A stretch of 42,477 bases of DNA from CAYNEO01 sp964396245 (GCA_964396245.1 CAYNEO010000030.1:1-42477), one strand, 5' to 3'. Positions 15,647 to 24,036 are shown, counted from the first letter of the stretch. Numbers and translations: made by a program. Notes: generated by a model not told the origin, from the letters alone.

Positions 15647-16240
15647 TTACTCACCGAGACGGAAGCGGGCGAATCGCTTGATGATGATATTTTCGCCCAG
15701 CGAACCGATGGTTTCTTTCAGATACTCTTCAACGGTTTTGTCGGTGTCTTTGACGAACGGCTGCTCGAGGAGGACGGTCTCGGCATAGAATTTCTCGAGC
15801 CGGCCATCGACGATTTTGTCAACGACATTTGCCGGTTTGCCTTCGTTTTCGGCCTGTTTGCGGTAAATGGTCCGCTCGTTTTCGACCATGTCACGGCTGA
15901 CTTCTTCGCGCGTCACGCAGGCCGGAGCCGAGGCGGCGATATGCATGGCGATGTCGCGGCAGAACACCTTGAACGGGTCGGTCCTGGCGACAAAGTCGGT
16001 CTCGCAATTAACCTCGACCAGAACGCCCAGCTTATCGCCGGGATGTATATATGACGCCACGATGCCTTCGCTGGTCGTGCGTCCGGCCTTACTGGAGGCC
16101 TTGGCGATACCTTTTTCGCGAAGCAGGCTGGTCGCCTTATCTATGTCTCCCCCGGCTTCACCGAGGGCTTTTTTGCAGTCCATCATTCCGGCTCCGGTCT
16201 TGTCCCGGAGCTCCTTGACCATCTTGGCTGTTATCTCCAT
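15647..16240 (-). CDS. tsf: Translation elongation factor EF-Ts, short form
   Basis: 197 residues, the compact type found in many bacteria (the E. coli protein is about 280). The N-terminal UBA-like helical domain has VKELRDKTGAGMMDCKKALG (about residues 8-27) and GIAKASSKAGRTTSEG. The single core domain has NCETDFVARTDPFKVFCRDI, the site that exchanges nucleotide on EF-Tu, and VLLEQPFVKD near the end. It lies six bases after rpsB and abuts pyrH, an operon arrangement conserved across bacteria. Confidence 0.96.
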   Translation of the reverse strand: MEITAKMVKELRDKTGAGMMDCKKALGEAGGDIDKATSLLREKGIAKASSKAGRTTSEGIVASYIHPGDKLGVLVEVNCETDFVARTDPFKVFCRDIAMHIAASAPACVTREEVSRDMVENERTIYRKQAENEGKPANVVDKIVDGRLEKFYAETVLLEQPFVKDTDKTVEEYLKETIGSLGENIIIKRFARFRLGE

Positions 16241-16246
16241 GAGTGC

Positions 16247-17077
16247 TTAACCTTTTTTCGCTTCGGTGTCGGTTTCCGGCTGTGGCCTGGTCTGCTCTCT
16301 GGGCCCTTTTTCCTCTTTGTCTTCGGCAGAGGAATACGTGCTCAACGGTTTGCCGCGCTCGGCCTCGATATTGGCTTCGATGGCCGCCTGCGAGACTGAA
16401 GAATGAGCCTCCACGGCGGCGTCGACGAGCTGATGCATCAGGATACGAATCGACTTGATGGCATCGTCGTTGGCGGCGATGGGAAAGTCGATCGGATCCG
16501 GATCGGCATTGGTATCGATGATGCCGATGATCGGAATACCAAGCTTTCGCGCTTCGGCGACAGCAATCTTTTCCTTCTTGGCATCGACAACAACGACGAG
16601 GCCCGGGAGGAAATTCATTTCTTTTATACCCGAGAGGACCTTGTTGAGCTTCTCGGCTTCATGCTCGATACTGGAGCGTTCCTTCTTGGTGAATTTCTCC
16701 AGCGTACCATCGGTTTTCATCCGCTCAATGTCTTTGAGCTTCTTGATGGAGTTCTTGATGGTGTTAAAGTTGGTGAGCATGCCGCCGAGCCACCGCTCGG
16801 TGACAAAGAATCCGCCGCACCGGGGGGCTTCGGAAAGGATGACTTCCTTGGCCTGTTTCTTGGTACCGACGAACAGAATTGATTTACCGCTCTGAACGAT
16901 CTCGCGGACTTTCCGCCTGGCCTGTTCCAGCGCGTTGAGCGTCTTGGAAAGGTCAATGATATAGATGCCGTTGCGGGCGGCAAAGATGAACGGCTTCATT
17001 TTGGGGTTCCATCGGCGGGTCTGGTGGCCGAAATGCACCCCGGCTTCCAACAATTCCCTGATTTCGGGCTTGATCAT
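16247..17077 (-). CDS. rpsB: 30S ribosomal protein S2
   Basis: 276 residues. Conserved S2 elements: IRELLEAGVHFGHQTRRWNP at the N-terminus, IFAARNGIYIIDLSKT, ILFVGTKKQAKEVI, ERWLGGMLTNFNTI, LPGLVVVVDAKKEKIAVAEA, and IPIIGIIDTNADPDPIDFPI. After residue 225 or so there is a charged low-complexity tail (DKEEKGPREQTRPQPETDTE) that the short forms lack. It is preceded by a 135-base leader with possible alternative hairpins and followed by tsf. Confidence 0.97.
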   Translation of the reverse strand: MIKPEIRELLEAGVHFGHQTRRWNPKMKPFIFAARNGIYIIDLSKTLNALEQARRKVREIVQSGKSILFVGTKKQAKEVILSEAPRCGGFFVTERWLGGMLTNFNTIKNSIKKLKDIERMKTDGTLEKFTKKERSSIEHEAEKLNKVLSGIKEMNFLPGLVVVVDAKKEKIAVAEARKLGIPIIGIIDTNADPDPIDFPIAANDDAIKSIRILMHQLVDAAVEAHSSVSQAAIEANIEAERGKPLSTYSSAEDKEEKGPREQTRPQPETDTEAKKG

Positions 17078-17160
17078 GTGAAATCCTGCGTTTTCGGTTG
17101 TTTCGTGACCCCGGCTTCATCCCTGGCATCAACCCGTGGATAGTGGGACCGACTGCCAGA

Positions 17161-17199
17161 TCGACCGGGACTGTATATTTCCCGGCCTCTCGACCGGGA
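17161..17199 (-). promoter_or_regulatory. rpsB leader with mutually exclusive hairpins
   Basis: On the leftward transcript, TCCCGGTCGA occurs twice (17199-17190 and 17170-17161) with CCGGGA (17185-17180) between them. The central CCGGGA can pair with either copy of TCCCGG, giving two alternative 6-bp stems. The element lies 14 bases after the rpsI stop and about 85 bases before the rpsB start. A switch controlling rpsB-tsf, for instance by S2, is inference. Confidence 0.45.
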
Positions 17200-17212
17200 T
17201 GCCGTACTTTTT

Positions 17213-17608
17213 TTATCGTTTCGAATACTGGAAACGTTTGCGGGCTTTGGGCTGGCCGTACTTTTTCCGCTCGACCTCGCGAGGATCGCGGGTAAGATAG
17301 CCACCGCGCCGTAGCATGGAATGCATTTCCGGATCGAGCAGCTGCAGCGCGCGGCTTACCGCAAGCCTGATCGCACCTGCCTGACCGGATTTGCCGCCAC
17401 CGGCGGCCTTGACGGTGACATCCACCTTGCCGTTCATTTCGGCGGCTTCCAGCGGTTCCCGGGCATGATTTACGAGCGTCTCGCGCATGAGATAGTCACC
17501 GATCTCGCGGCCGTTGACTTTAAATCCGCCCTTGCCGGGCGTCAAGGTCACGCGAGCGACGGCTTCTTTGCGCCGCCCTGTAGCTGAAAACACGTTTTCG
17601 TCTGCCAT
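17213..17608 (-). CDS. rpsI: 30S ribosomal protein S9
   Basis: 131 residues. The S9 core is clear: FSATGRRKEAVARVTLTPGK at the start, NGREIGDYL, AAGGGKSGQAGAIRLAVSRA (about residues 70-89), and the basic C-terminus GYLTRDPREVERKKYGQPKA then RKRFQYSKR, whose tail reaches the P-site tRNA. It starts 12 bases after rplM, the universal rplM-rpsI pair. Only a 135-base gap separates it from rpsB. Confidence 0.97.
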   Translation of the reverse strand: MADENVFSATGRRKEAVARVTLTPGKGGFKVNGREIGDYLMRETLVNHAREPLEAAEMNGKVDVTVKAAGGGKSGQAGAIRLAVSRALQLLDPEMHSMLRRGGYLTRDPREVERKKYGQPKARKRFQYSKR

Positions 17609-17620
17609 AATATTTATTTA

Positions 17621-18049
17621 CTAGAACTCCAACTTCTCCGGCTTCTGAGCCTTATGCGGGTGCTCGGGGCCGGCATACACATGCAATTTCTTGTATATCT
17701 TTCGTCCGAGTCGATTCTTGGGAAGCATCCTGCGGACAGCAAGCCTGAAGACTTCCTCGGGCCGTCTCTGCATCATCTCGGCCATTGTCAGCGTCTTGAG
17801 TCCACCCGGGTAGCCGGAGTATCGATAATACTCTCTGGTCTGCAACTTGTTGCCGGTTACCCGGACATCGGCGGCATTTACAACCACGACATGGGCGCCG
17901 GTGTCGAGATGCGGTGTGAAAACCGGACGATTCTTTCCGCGCAGTAAATCGGCTACCTTAACGGCTACCCGTCCGAGGGTCGCGCCCTTCAGGTCGACGA
18001 GGTACCAATCCTGTTTGTTCGGATCTACACTTGGTATAAACGTTTTCAT
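17621..18049 (-). CDS. rplM: 50S ribosomal protein L13
   Basis: 142 residues, normal length. L13 motifs are visible: WYLVDLKGATLGRVAVKVAD (about residues 16-35), LLRGKNRPVFTPHLDTGAHV, VVNAADVRVTGNKL, YYRYSGYPGGL, RMLPKNRLGRKIYKKLHVYA and the ending GPEHPHKAQKP. It is the first gene of the translation operon, about 45 bases downstream of the predicted transcription start of the promoter at 18099-18126. Confidence 0.97.
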   Translation of the reverse strand: MKTFIPSVDPNKQDWYLVDLKGATLGRVAVKVADLLRGKNRPVFTPHLDTGAHVVVVNAADVRVTGNKLQTREYYRYSGYPGGLKTLTMAEMMQRRPEEVFRLAVRRMLPKNRLGRKIYKKLHVYAGPEHPHKAQKPEKLEF

Positions 18050-18098
18050 TTCAATAACCTAACCTGGTTCTCCGGTAACCTGTTATAAAAAGCCCAAC

Positions 18099-18126
18099 AA
18101 TATAAACAGCTTTTTGGGATTGTCAA
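18099..18126 (-). promoter_or_regulatory. Sigma70-type promoter of the rplM-rpsI-rpsB-tsf-pyrH-frr operon
   Basis: Leftward, a perfect -35 TTGACA (18126-18121) and a -10 TATATT (18104-18099) are separated by 16 bp. Transcription should start near 18092, about 40 bases before the rplM ATG. The layout is the same as the tRNA-Thr/tuf promoter at 214-241. Confidence 0.85.
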
Positions 18127-18384
18127 GGAGCAGTTTAAAAAACTTGCCCGCCGTGCCGATCCGCCGCATTCTCCGTCACCTTCACGGGTTACACGGTTTA
18201 TGGGTAGATAACCGGAGACTTCGGCACAGGTTCCGGCTTTGCCGGCGACGTTGGCGCGACCAATTCAATCCTTTGCCTGATAAATAGTTATCTTGGTCAG
18301 CCAAGAGCTAACGTGGCGACAGAAACGTCCGATACTCTGATTGATAGTCCTTTCTGTAGATTTATCTCAAAATGGTTCTCAACA

Positions 18385-18666
18385 ATGAGTGATGTTGAAA
18401 AGTACTTTATGCTGACCCAGAAGGCAGTGAATGAGCAGGTTCGTCTGGTTGGAGAGGCGGAAGCGCTGGAGCAGGCCCGCCGGGCCGGGTTGGGAATTTC
18501 TCCGGCCGGACATGTCATAGGCTGCGTGGGAGATCCTGCTTTGGTTTTGCTTCGACTCGTAAAGAATTTTGTTGAATCGGGGAATCTCGCGGCCCTGACC
18601 AAGTGTATGCCCCTGGTGGATGAGATGGGGCAGATCAGGGCTGCAGTGGAGCAAATGGGCTCTTAG
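18385..18666 (+). CDS. Small protein of unknown function
   Basis: 93 residues from the ATG at 18385; a GTG 24 codons earlier (18313) is possible. Neither start has a clear Shine-Dalgarno. The protein looks soluble and mostly helical: MSDVEKYFMLTQKAVNEQVR, AEALEQARRAGLGISPAGHV, DPALVLLRLVKNFVESG, then LTKCMPLVDEMGQIRAAVEQ. It has no signal peptide and no motif I recognise. It is the only rightward gene between rplM and the subtilase, and its stop overlaps the stop of the convergent SprT-like gene. The amino-acid make-up is that of a real protein, but existence rests on the open frame alone. Confidence 0.55.
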   Translation: MSDVEKYFMLTQKAVNEQVRLVGEAEALEQARRAGLGISPAGHVIGCVGDPALVLLRLVKNFVESGNLAALTKCMPLVDEMGQIRAAVEQMGS

Positions 18667-19304
18667 CGCTTCATTCGCCTGGTTGCGGGAGATTCGAGCA
18701 GCTTGAGCTTGTACCGGCTGTCGTACCGACCCCGCGCGGAACAGGCGCCACAGGAAGCCATTCTCAGACGCCGCTGACGGGGATAGCGGGCGCCGCAATT
18801 CTCACAGACATAGACGTATTTGGGCGGACGCTGGAGAGACGGGTGCGACCGGGCCCTCACGGAGGCGCCTACTCTTTGAGCCACCCGCTTGAAAGCGGCA
18901 TCGTGCCTGAAATGAATGATATGGATCATTTCATGCTTGAGCGTATCATCGATATCTTCGGGGAAAATCTCGTGGTACTTTCGGCCGATTTTAATCAGGC
19001 GTTCGGCAGGAGAATACGAGCCGGCTGAGGTCATCCGGTTCGAGTACTGAATACGAGCCGGCGGGAGCTTTCCGCGGAAATACATCCAGTTGAAGATTTC
19101 AAATCGCCGGGCCAACTCGATTTCGGTCGGCAGACCGCGCTCATCGAGCCCGTCCGGAGGTTGCTGCACCACAGTCTGACGCTCTGCCTGCTCTTTGATC
19201 CTGGTGTAGATGGTAGCCGGTGCAGGAGGTGATATTTTCTCCGGCGTAAAGAGATCGTAATTGAGGGCAGCCATCGCCTTTTGTTGTCGTTTCGGACGTG
19301 CCAT
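18663..19304 (-). CDS. SprT-like zinc metalloprotease domain protein
   Basis: 213 residues. A variable N-terminal region (about 1-65) precedes the SprT core: RRFEIFNWMYFRGKLPPARI, then the zinc-protease motif LKHEMIHIIHFRHDAAFKRV (HExxH near residue 125, followed by a further His). A C-terminal zinc ribbon is formed by YVCENCGARY and ASCGACSARGR. This arrangement matches SprT and the DNA-protein-crosslink protease SPRTN in outline; the substrate is unknown for most bacterial members. The protein should be cytoplasmic. The gene faces the small unknown gene and is separated from mtnA by 139 bases without recognisable signals. Confidence 0.88.
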   Translation of the reverse strand: MARPKRQQKAMAALNYDLFTPEKISPPAPATIYTRIKEQAERQTVVQQPPDGLDERGLPTEIELARRFEIFNWMYFRGKLPPARIQYSNRMTSAGSYSPAERLIKIGRKYHEIFPEDIDDTLKHEMIHIIHFRHDAAFKRVAQRVGASVRARSHPSLQRPPKYVYVCENCGARYPRQRRLRMASCGACSARGRYDSRYKLKLLESPATRRMKR

Positions 19305-19443
19305 AGATTTAAACCGCCTCGGGCTTTCAGCAAAATATATCGGTCGACTCAGCCGGCAACTTTAAAAACACCCGGAGAAGGCAGCCGGTTCAAATTTCGG
19401 CCGCCGCAGAGGAAAAACACTCAAGTTGCTGCTCAACAATAAC

Positions 19444-20457
19444 TTAGTCGCCACTCCGGCCACCCCGGAGAATCCCCCTATCGGTAATGAAGGCCGTAAT
19501 GAGCTCATTGGGCGTGACATCAAAAGCCGGTGAGTACACCTTTATGCCTTCCGGCGCTGTCCTCCGGCCAAAGCCGTTGGTCACTTCTTCGGGAGAACGC
19601 TGCTCAATGACGATCTTATCACCGGATTCAGTAAGCATGTCGAAAGTACTGGTTGGTGCGGCGACATAAAAGGGGATATTGTGAACTTTGGCGAGGACGG
19701 CAACACTGTAGGTCCCGATCTTATTGGCGGTATCGCCGTTTCCGGCGATGCGGTCGGCGCCGACAATGACGGCGTTAACCTTGCCTTCTTTCATAAGCAT
19801 TCCCGCCATATTGTCGGTCAACAGGGTGACATCGATGCCCTCCTGCTGAAGTTCCCAGGCGGTCAGGCGTGCGCCCTGAAGAAGCGGCCGAGTTTCATCG
19901 GCGTAGACTTTCAACTTCTTGCCCTGCTCGTTAGCCACGTAAATGACGCCGAGCGCCGTCCCGATTCCGCCGGTGGCCAGGGCTCCGGCGTTGCAGTGAG
20001 TCAATACCCCGTCGCCATCGTGCAGAAGCGTTGCGCCAAATTCGCCCATCTTGCGACACATCTGTCGGTCTTCTTCATGGATGGCTTCAGCCTCGGACCA
20101 GAGAACGTCAAGAGTCTGTTTCAACGAGGAGGGGTTGGCATCGATGACTTTATCAACGAGACGGTCAAGCGCCCAGGAAAGATTGACGGCAGTCGGTCGG
20201 GCAGACTTTATCTCCTCGGCCAGCCGCTGGACATTGCCGAGGCTGTAATCGCCGGACTGCTTGACAGCTATGGCCAGACCGTAGGCCGCGGCAATCCCGA
20301 TGGCCGGTGCTCCCCTGACTTCAAGCCGCTGAATGGCGGTGATCATTTCTTTGTAATCGTCAATGTCGTGGTAAACGAGGTCGAGCGGCAATCTGGTCTG
20401 ATCAATTAGCCGCACGGTATCCCCTACTCGCTCGATAGTGTGTACTTTCATGTTCAT
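19444..20457 (-). CDS. mtnA: Methylthioribose-1-phosphate isomerase
   Basis: 337 residues. It interconverts 5-methylthioribose-1-phosphate and 5-methylthioribulose-1-phosphate in recycling of methylthioadenosine. Family features: RLEVRGAPAIGIAAAYG near residue 47, VLTHCNAGALATGGIGTALG with the catalytic Cys (about residue 155), TLLTDNMAGMLM, and VIVGADRIAGNGDTANKIGT with the catalytic Asp. The C-terminal half is shared with eIF2B subunits, but the catalytic residues identify MtnA. It overlaps the YjbQ-family gene by four bases (ATGA). No other methionine-salvage gene is in the window. Confidence 0.94.
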   Translation of the reverse strand: MNMKVHTIERVGDTVRLIDQTRLPLDLVYHDIDDYKEMITAIQRLEVRGAPAIGIAAAYGLAIAVKQSGDYSLGNVQRLAEEIKSARPTAVNLSWALDRLVDKVIDANPSSLKQTLDVLWSEAEAIHEEDRQMCRKMGEFGATLLHDGDGVLTHCNAGALATGGIGTALGVIYVANEQGKKLKVYADETRPLLQGARLTAWELQQEGIDVTLLTDNMAGMLMKEGKVNAVIVGADRIAGNGDTANKIGTYSVAVLAKVHNIPFYVAAPTSTFDMLTESGDKIVIEQRSPEEVTNGFGRRTAPEGIKVYSPAFDVTPNELITAFITDRGILRGGRSGD

Positions 20458-20870
20458 TCACCCATCATTTGCACAACAAGGCGTCGGTTTCGGGATCGAT
20501 TGTCAAACTCGAGAAACACCACCTGCTGCCACGTTCCAAGTGTCAGTTGTCGGCTCACGAACGGCACGGTGATATCCGGTCCCACTAACGCGGCGCGGAC
20601 GTGGGAAAACCCGTTGCCGTCGTGCCAGGTCTCATCGTGATGATACACGTTGTTCGACGGGATTATTCGTTCGAAGAATTCCGGCAGGTCTTTCCTCAAC
20701 CCGGGTTCGAATTCGACAGTGGTCAATCCGCCGGTTGATCCGGGCACAAACACCGTGATCGTGCCCGAAGAGATCTTCGAAGTTCCCAGGATACTCCGAA
20801 GATCAGGCGTGATGTCAACTACATCACCGGGACCTGTGGTATTGAAAGAGATTTCTTTGGTTTCAATCAC
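20454..20870 (-). CDS. YjbQ-family protein (secondary thiamine-phosphate synthase-like)
   Basis: 138 residues from a GTG start, matching the UPF0047/YjbQ family. Motifs: VVDITPDLRSI, SGTITVFVPGSTGGLTTVEF, VYHHDETWHDGNGFSHVRAA, and LTLGTWQQVVFLEFDNR-like ending. The family forms small trimeric beta-rich proteins; some members show weak thiamine-phosphate synthase activity, but the true role is uncertain. The four-base overlap with mtnA and the 28-base gap from the acyl-CoA synthetase gene suggest one transcript. Confidence 0.88.
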   Translation of the reverse strand: MIETKEISFNTTGPGDVVDITPDLRSILGTSKISSGTITVFVPGSTGGLTTVEFEPGLRKDLPEFFERIIPSNNVYHHDETWHDGNGFSHVRAALVGPDITVPFVSRQLTLGTWQQVVFLEFDNRSRNRRLVVQMMGE

Positions 20871-20898
20871 TCGTTTCTTCGCCTTCTCGCGGAACCGG

Positions 20899-22560
20899 TT
20901 ATTTGTACCGGAACCGCTTTACTTTCTTGGTCGAGGTTTTTTCCAACTCCTCGAGCTGTACTTCGAAAGCATCGATACGCTTGTAATCGGCCACCTGGCC
21001 GTTAACTTCGCGTATGACGCCGCCGAGAACTTCACGGATTTTCTTCATATCCGGCTGCTCGGGCAGCATTCCAAATTCCGCCTTAAACTGGTCAATATCC
21101 GGGACAATAACCGCAAATACATCTTCTCCCTGCTTGCCTTCTTTTCGCCGCCCCAGAACGACTGCCTCCATGACGTACAAAGATGTCACGAGGCGTTCTT
21201 CCAATTCCTCAGGGTAGACGTTCTTACCGGCGGCCGAGATGATGACGTTTTTCTGTCGACCGGTGATCCAGAGATGTCCATCCTTGAGTGTGCCAACGTC
21301 ACCGGTGCAAAGCCAGTCACCTGAATACAGTTCTTCGGTAGCTTCTTTGTTTCCCCTGTAGCCCGGTGTCGTGCTGTCACCGCGAACGAGAATTTCACCG
21401 ATACCGGCGGGGTTGGGGTTGTCGATCTTGATCTCGAGATTTTTCAAGGGTGGACCGACCGAACCGAAACGAATATCGCCCGGAAGGTTAACGGCCACTA
21501 CCGGGGAGCACTCGGTGAGGCCGTATCCCTGCATGAGATTGAAGCCGAGGTAATTGAAAAACCGCGAAATTTCCGCCGGCAGGGGCGCACCGCCGGAGAC
21601 AAACATGCGTATCGTACCGAGCCCGGCTCTTTCGCGCAGCGAACCGAACAGTCGACGGCCCGTTTCCTCGGCTCCAAGTTTCCACCCAAGGCCGGCAACC
21701 GTCCACAACGAACGGTAGAGGGCGCGGCGGTGTGCAGGGGCGTCGGCGATTCCCCGCCGTAACTTATGGTACATTTTCTCGAACAGGAGAGGTACCCCGG
21801 TCATGACCGTCACCTTGTTGAGAGCGATTCCGTCGAGAATGTCCCTCGATTTAAGTGACCTTGCGTATATGATGGTCGATCCCGATGTAATGGGAGCAAG
21901 AAAACCGCAAGTTGCCTCGAACGTATGGTGGAGGGGCAGAACGGATAGAAAAACGTCATCCTGGTTGAAGACCAGTGCTCCGCGAATGCCATCGAGGTTG
22001 GCGGTCAGGTTCCGATGGGTCAGTTCGACGGCTTTGGGTATACCGGTTGTACCTGAAGTATAAATCAGAACGGCTGGCGTATCCGGCCCGGCGGCCGGCG
22101 GAGTGTCGCCGTCGGAGGATAGTTGCAGCCAGTAGTTTTCCGAGTCAGGGGCGAACGAGAATATCTGCAGGTCAGAAGATATACCCGACAGGTTGTCCTG
22201 GAATTTATCGGAGGCGATGACCGTACGCAGACCGGCATGATTGATTATCCATGCAATTTCATTGTTTTTGAGGTTGGCGTCGATAGGCACAACCGTCTTA
22301 CCGGCTGCTATTATGGCAAGATAGGCTATGGCCCATTCCGGTCGGTTCTCCGAAAGCAGGCCGATATCCGGCTGATCGTCGAACTGCGGACCGCCCAGGC
22401 CCGTGGCGACACCGGAGGCCAGATCCGCAACCTCTGTGTAGGTATAGGCTTGCCCGCGACCGCCGTCGGCTTTAAACGCAATCCGCTGCGCGTGCTTGGC
22501 AGCAGCCCCGAGAAACCTGGAAAATACGTTCTGCTGAGTTGTCTTGACAGCTATTGCCAT
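20899..22560 (-). CDS. Long-chain acyl-CoA synthetase (AMP-forming)
   Basis: 553 residues from the ATG 22560-22558. An in-frame extension of 50 codons upstream would run through the terminator at 22664-22694 and is unlikely. It activates fatty acids via an acyl-adenylate and loads CoA. Adenylation motifs: LIYTSGTTGIPKAVELTHRN (about residues 170-189), QGYGLTECSPVVAVN, STTPGYRGNKEATEELY, and the hinge GDVGTLKDGHLWITGRQKN followed by IISAAGKNVYPEELE. It is shorter than typical eukaryotic-like FadD forms but resembles FadD15-type bacterial enzymes. Chain-length preference cannot be read. It is the first gene of the leftward unit acyl-CoA synthetase-yjbQ-mtnA. Confidence 0.92.
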   Translation of the reverse strand: MAIAVKTTQQNVFSRFLGAAAKHAQRIAFKADGGRGQAYTYTEVADLASGVATGLGGPQFDDQPDIGLLSENRPEWAIAYLAIIAAGKTVVPIDANLKNNEIAWIINHAGLRTVIASDKFQDNLSGISSDLQIFSFAPDSENYWLQLSSDGDTPPAAGPDTPAVLIYTSGTTGIPKAVELTHRNLTANLDGIRGALVFNQDDVFLSVLPLHHTFEATCGFLAPITSGSTIIYARSLKSRDILDGIALNKVTVMTGVPLLFEKMYHKLRRGIADAPAHRRALYRSLWTVAGLGWKLGAEETGRRLFGSLRERAGLGTIRMFVSGGAPLPAEISRFFNYLGFNLMQGYGLTECSPVVAVNLPGDIRFGSVGPPLKNLEIKIDNPNPAGIGEILVRGDSTTPGYRGNKEATEELYSGDWLCTGDVGTLKDGHLWITGRQKNVIISAAGKNVYPEELEERLVTSLYVMEAVVLGRRKEGKQGEDVFAVIVPDIDQFKAEFGMLPEQPDMKKIREVLGGVIREVNGQVADYKRIDAFEVQLEELEKTSTKKVKRFRYK

Positions 22561-22663
22561 GGACAAAAAGTAATTCAATTCGGACGGCGGTGAAAGCGAA
22601 AAACGCGGTTGCGGGAGCGGATGATGGACCATCGGGCTTTTGGTCGGGACCGGATCAGGCCAA

Positions 22664-22694
22664 CAAAAAAGCCCCTGCCGGGGAGGCAGGGGCT
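22664..22694 (-). terminator. Intrinsic terminator after the pil operon
   Basis: On the leftward strand a perfect 10-bp stem (22694-22685 with 22679-22670, AGCCCCTGCC/GGCAGGGGCT) with a 5-base loop is followed by TTTTTTG. It lies 31 bases after the pilQ stop and isolates the pil operon from the acyl-CoA synthetase gene. Confidence 0.93.
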
Positions 22695-22724
22695 CGCGAA
22701 GATTAGTCAAGGTTGTTCGGTATC

Positions 22725-24008
22725 TTACTGATTCATGGCTATTTCTTCGTCGACCACAGTCGGGGTCACGAAGATGACCAGGTCACGATTCTCGGTCCGC
22801 TTGTTTTTGTACTTGAACAGAAGGCCAAGCAGCGGAATATCCTTGAGAATCGGAACGCCGGCTACACTCTCGATTTCGTCCTGGGTCGTGAGACCACCGA
22901 TAACGGCTGTCTGACCATTACCGACGATGACGTTGGTCTCGGCGTTACTGGTGTTGATAATCACGCCGTTCGGGTCGAACTGATAGGTCGAACGCTCCGG
23001 CATAAGGTGCATGAGGATCTGGTTGGCCGCGGTGATATGCGGCGTGACTTTCAGAATCGTACCGACTTCTTCGAACTTGGTAATAACGTTACCGGATTCG
23101 TCGAACTGTTTGACCGGCACCTTCTGCCCCATCTGGATCCGAGCTTCCTTGTTGTCAACAGTGGTGATTTCCGGATGAGCGACGATCTTGCCCTTGCCTT
23201 CCTGGACCAGCGTTGAGATGACGGCATCGACAGACCAGCCGTGGCTGAACAGGCCCACGGAATAGCGACCGACCGGATTGGTCACGCGGTCAGCGAGGAC
23301 CTCGCCCGTCTGTGTGATTGTGCGGCCGGATTCGGCGGTATACGTTCCCTGGGCAGTCCAGTTGACACCCAGTTCGAGGAGACCGTCGGAGGAGATTTCC
23401 AGGATCTGGGTTGAAATCTTGATCTGCTTGGCGGGCTTGTCCAATTCTTTGATGTAGGACAGCACCCGGTCCATATTGGAGGGAACTTCCTGAATGATAA
23501 TCGAGTTGGAACGCGGGTCACTGGTCGCTTTTCCGCGATCGGACAGCAACGATTCGACGGCCTTGACGATGTCATCGGACGTCGAGTTGGCGATGTTTAC
23601 GATCTGCGTCTGGAGCTCGACCAATTGCCTTTGTTCGGCCGAGTGCTTGCGCATATTCGTCAATTCTTCACGGTACTGCTTCTCGGGCAGGACCCTGATA
23701 TAGCCTTCCGGCTCATTGACAATGGCAAGGCCGTATGTCTGGCCGATAATATCCATTGCAGTTCGCCAGTAGACATCGTGAAGCTTAATGGTCACGGTGC
23801 CTTTGACATCCGGGGCGACAACGACGTTGACGCCGCCGTAGTCGGCAAGGAAGGTGAGAACCGAATGGATATCGGCAGCCTGAAACTGGAGCGTTTCAAT
23901 CGGCTCTCCGGGATTCTTGGCCTCGTCGGCTATCACCGGGCAAAGCGAGGTCAGGAACAGAACGAGCAGTCCCAACAGCACGACAGGTTTCTGAGTCTTC
24001 GAGAACAT
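22725..24008 (-). CDS. pilQ: Type IV pilus secretin PilQ, short form without AMIN domain
   Basis: 427 residues with a signal peptide ending about VIADEA. A secretin/TonB short N-terminal domain (about 40-105: IHSVLTFLADYGGVNVVVAP, VTIKLHDVYWRTAMDIIG) is followed by a NolW-like N domain (about 130-185: ADDIVKAVESLL-like, DPRSNSIIIQEVPSNMDRVL). The secretin pore domain has STQILEISSDGLLELGVNW, VQEGKGKIVAHPEITTVDNK, GQTAVIGGLTTQDEI and PILKDIPLLGLLFKYKNK. It forms the outer-membrane gate for the pilus. PilQ proteins of Proteobacteria are 600-900 residues with N-terminal AMIN domains; here that domain is on the preceding gene product. Confidence 0.93.
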   Translation of the reverse strand: MFSKTQKPVVLLGLLVLFLTSLCPVIADEAKNPGEPIETLQFQAADIHSVLTFLADYGGVNVVVAPDVKGTVTIKLHDVYWRTAMDIIGQTYGLAIVNEPEGYIRVLPEKQYREELTNMRKHSAEQRQLVELQTQIVNIANSTSDDIVKAVESLLSDRGKATSDPRSNSIIIQEVPSNMDRVLSYIKELDKPAKQIKISTQILEISSDGLLELGVNWTAQGTYTAESGRTITQTGEVLADRVTNPVGRYSVGLFSHGWSVDAVISTLVQEGKGKIVAHPEITTVDNKEARIQMGQKVPVKQFDESGNVITKFEEVGTILKVTPHITAANQILMHLMPERSTYQFDPNGVIINTSNAETNVIVGNGQTAVIGGLTTQDEIESVAGVPILKDIPLLGLLFKYKNKRTENRDLVIFVTPTVVDEEIAMNQ

Positions 24009-24036
24009 ATGCTTACCAACCTTTCGTTATCTTCAC

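Noticed and set aside
22561..22710. 50-residue N-terminal extension of the acyl-CoA synthetase
   Set aside because: It would cross the intrinsic terminator at 22664-22694 and has a Pro-rich, non-family sequence.
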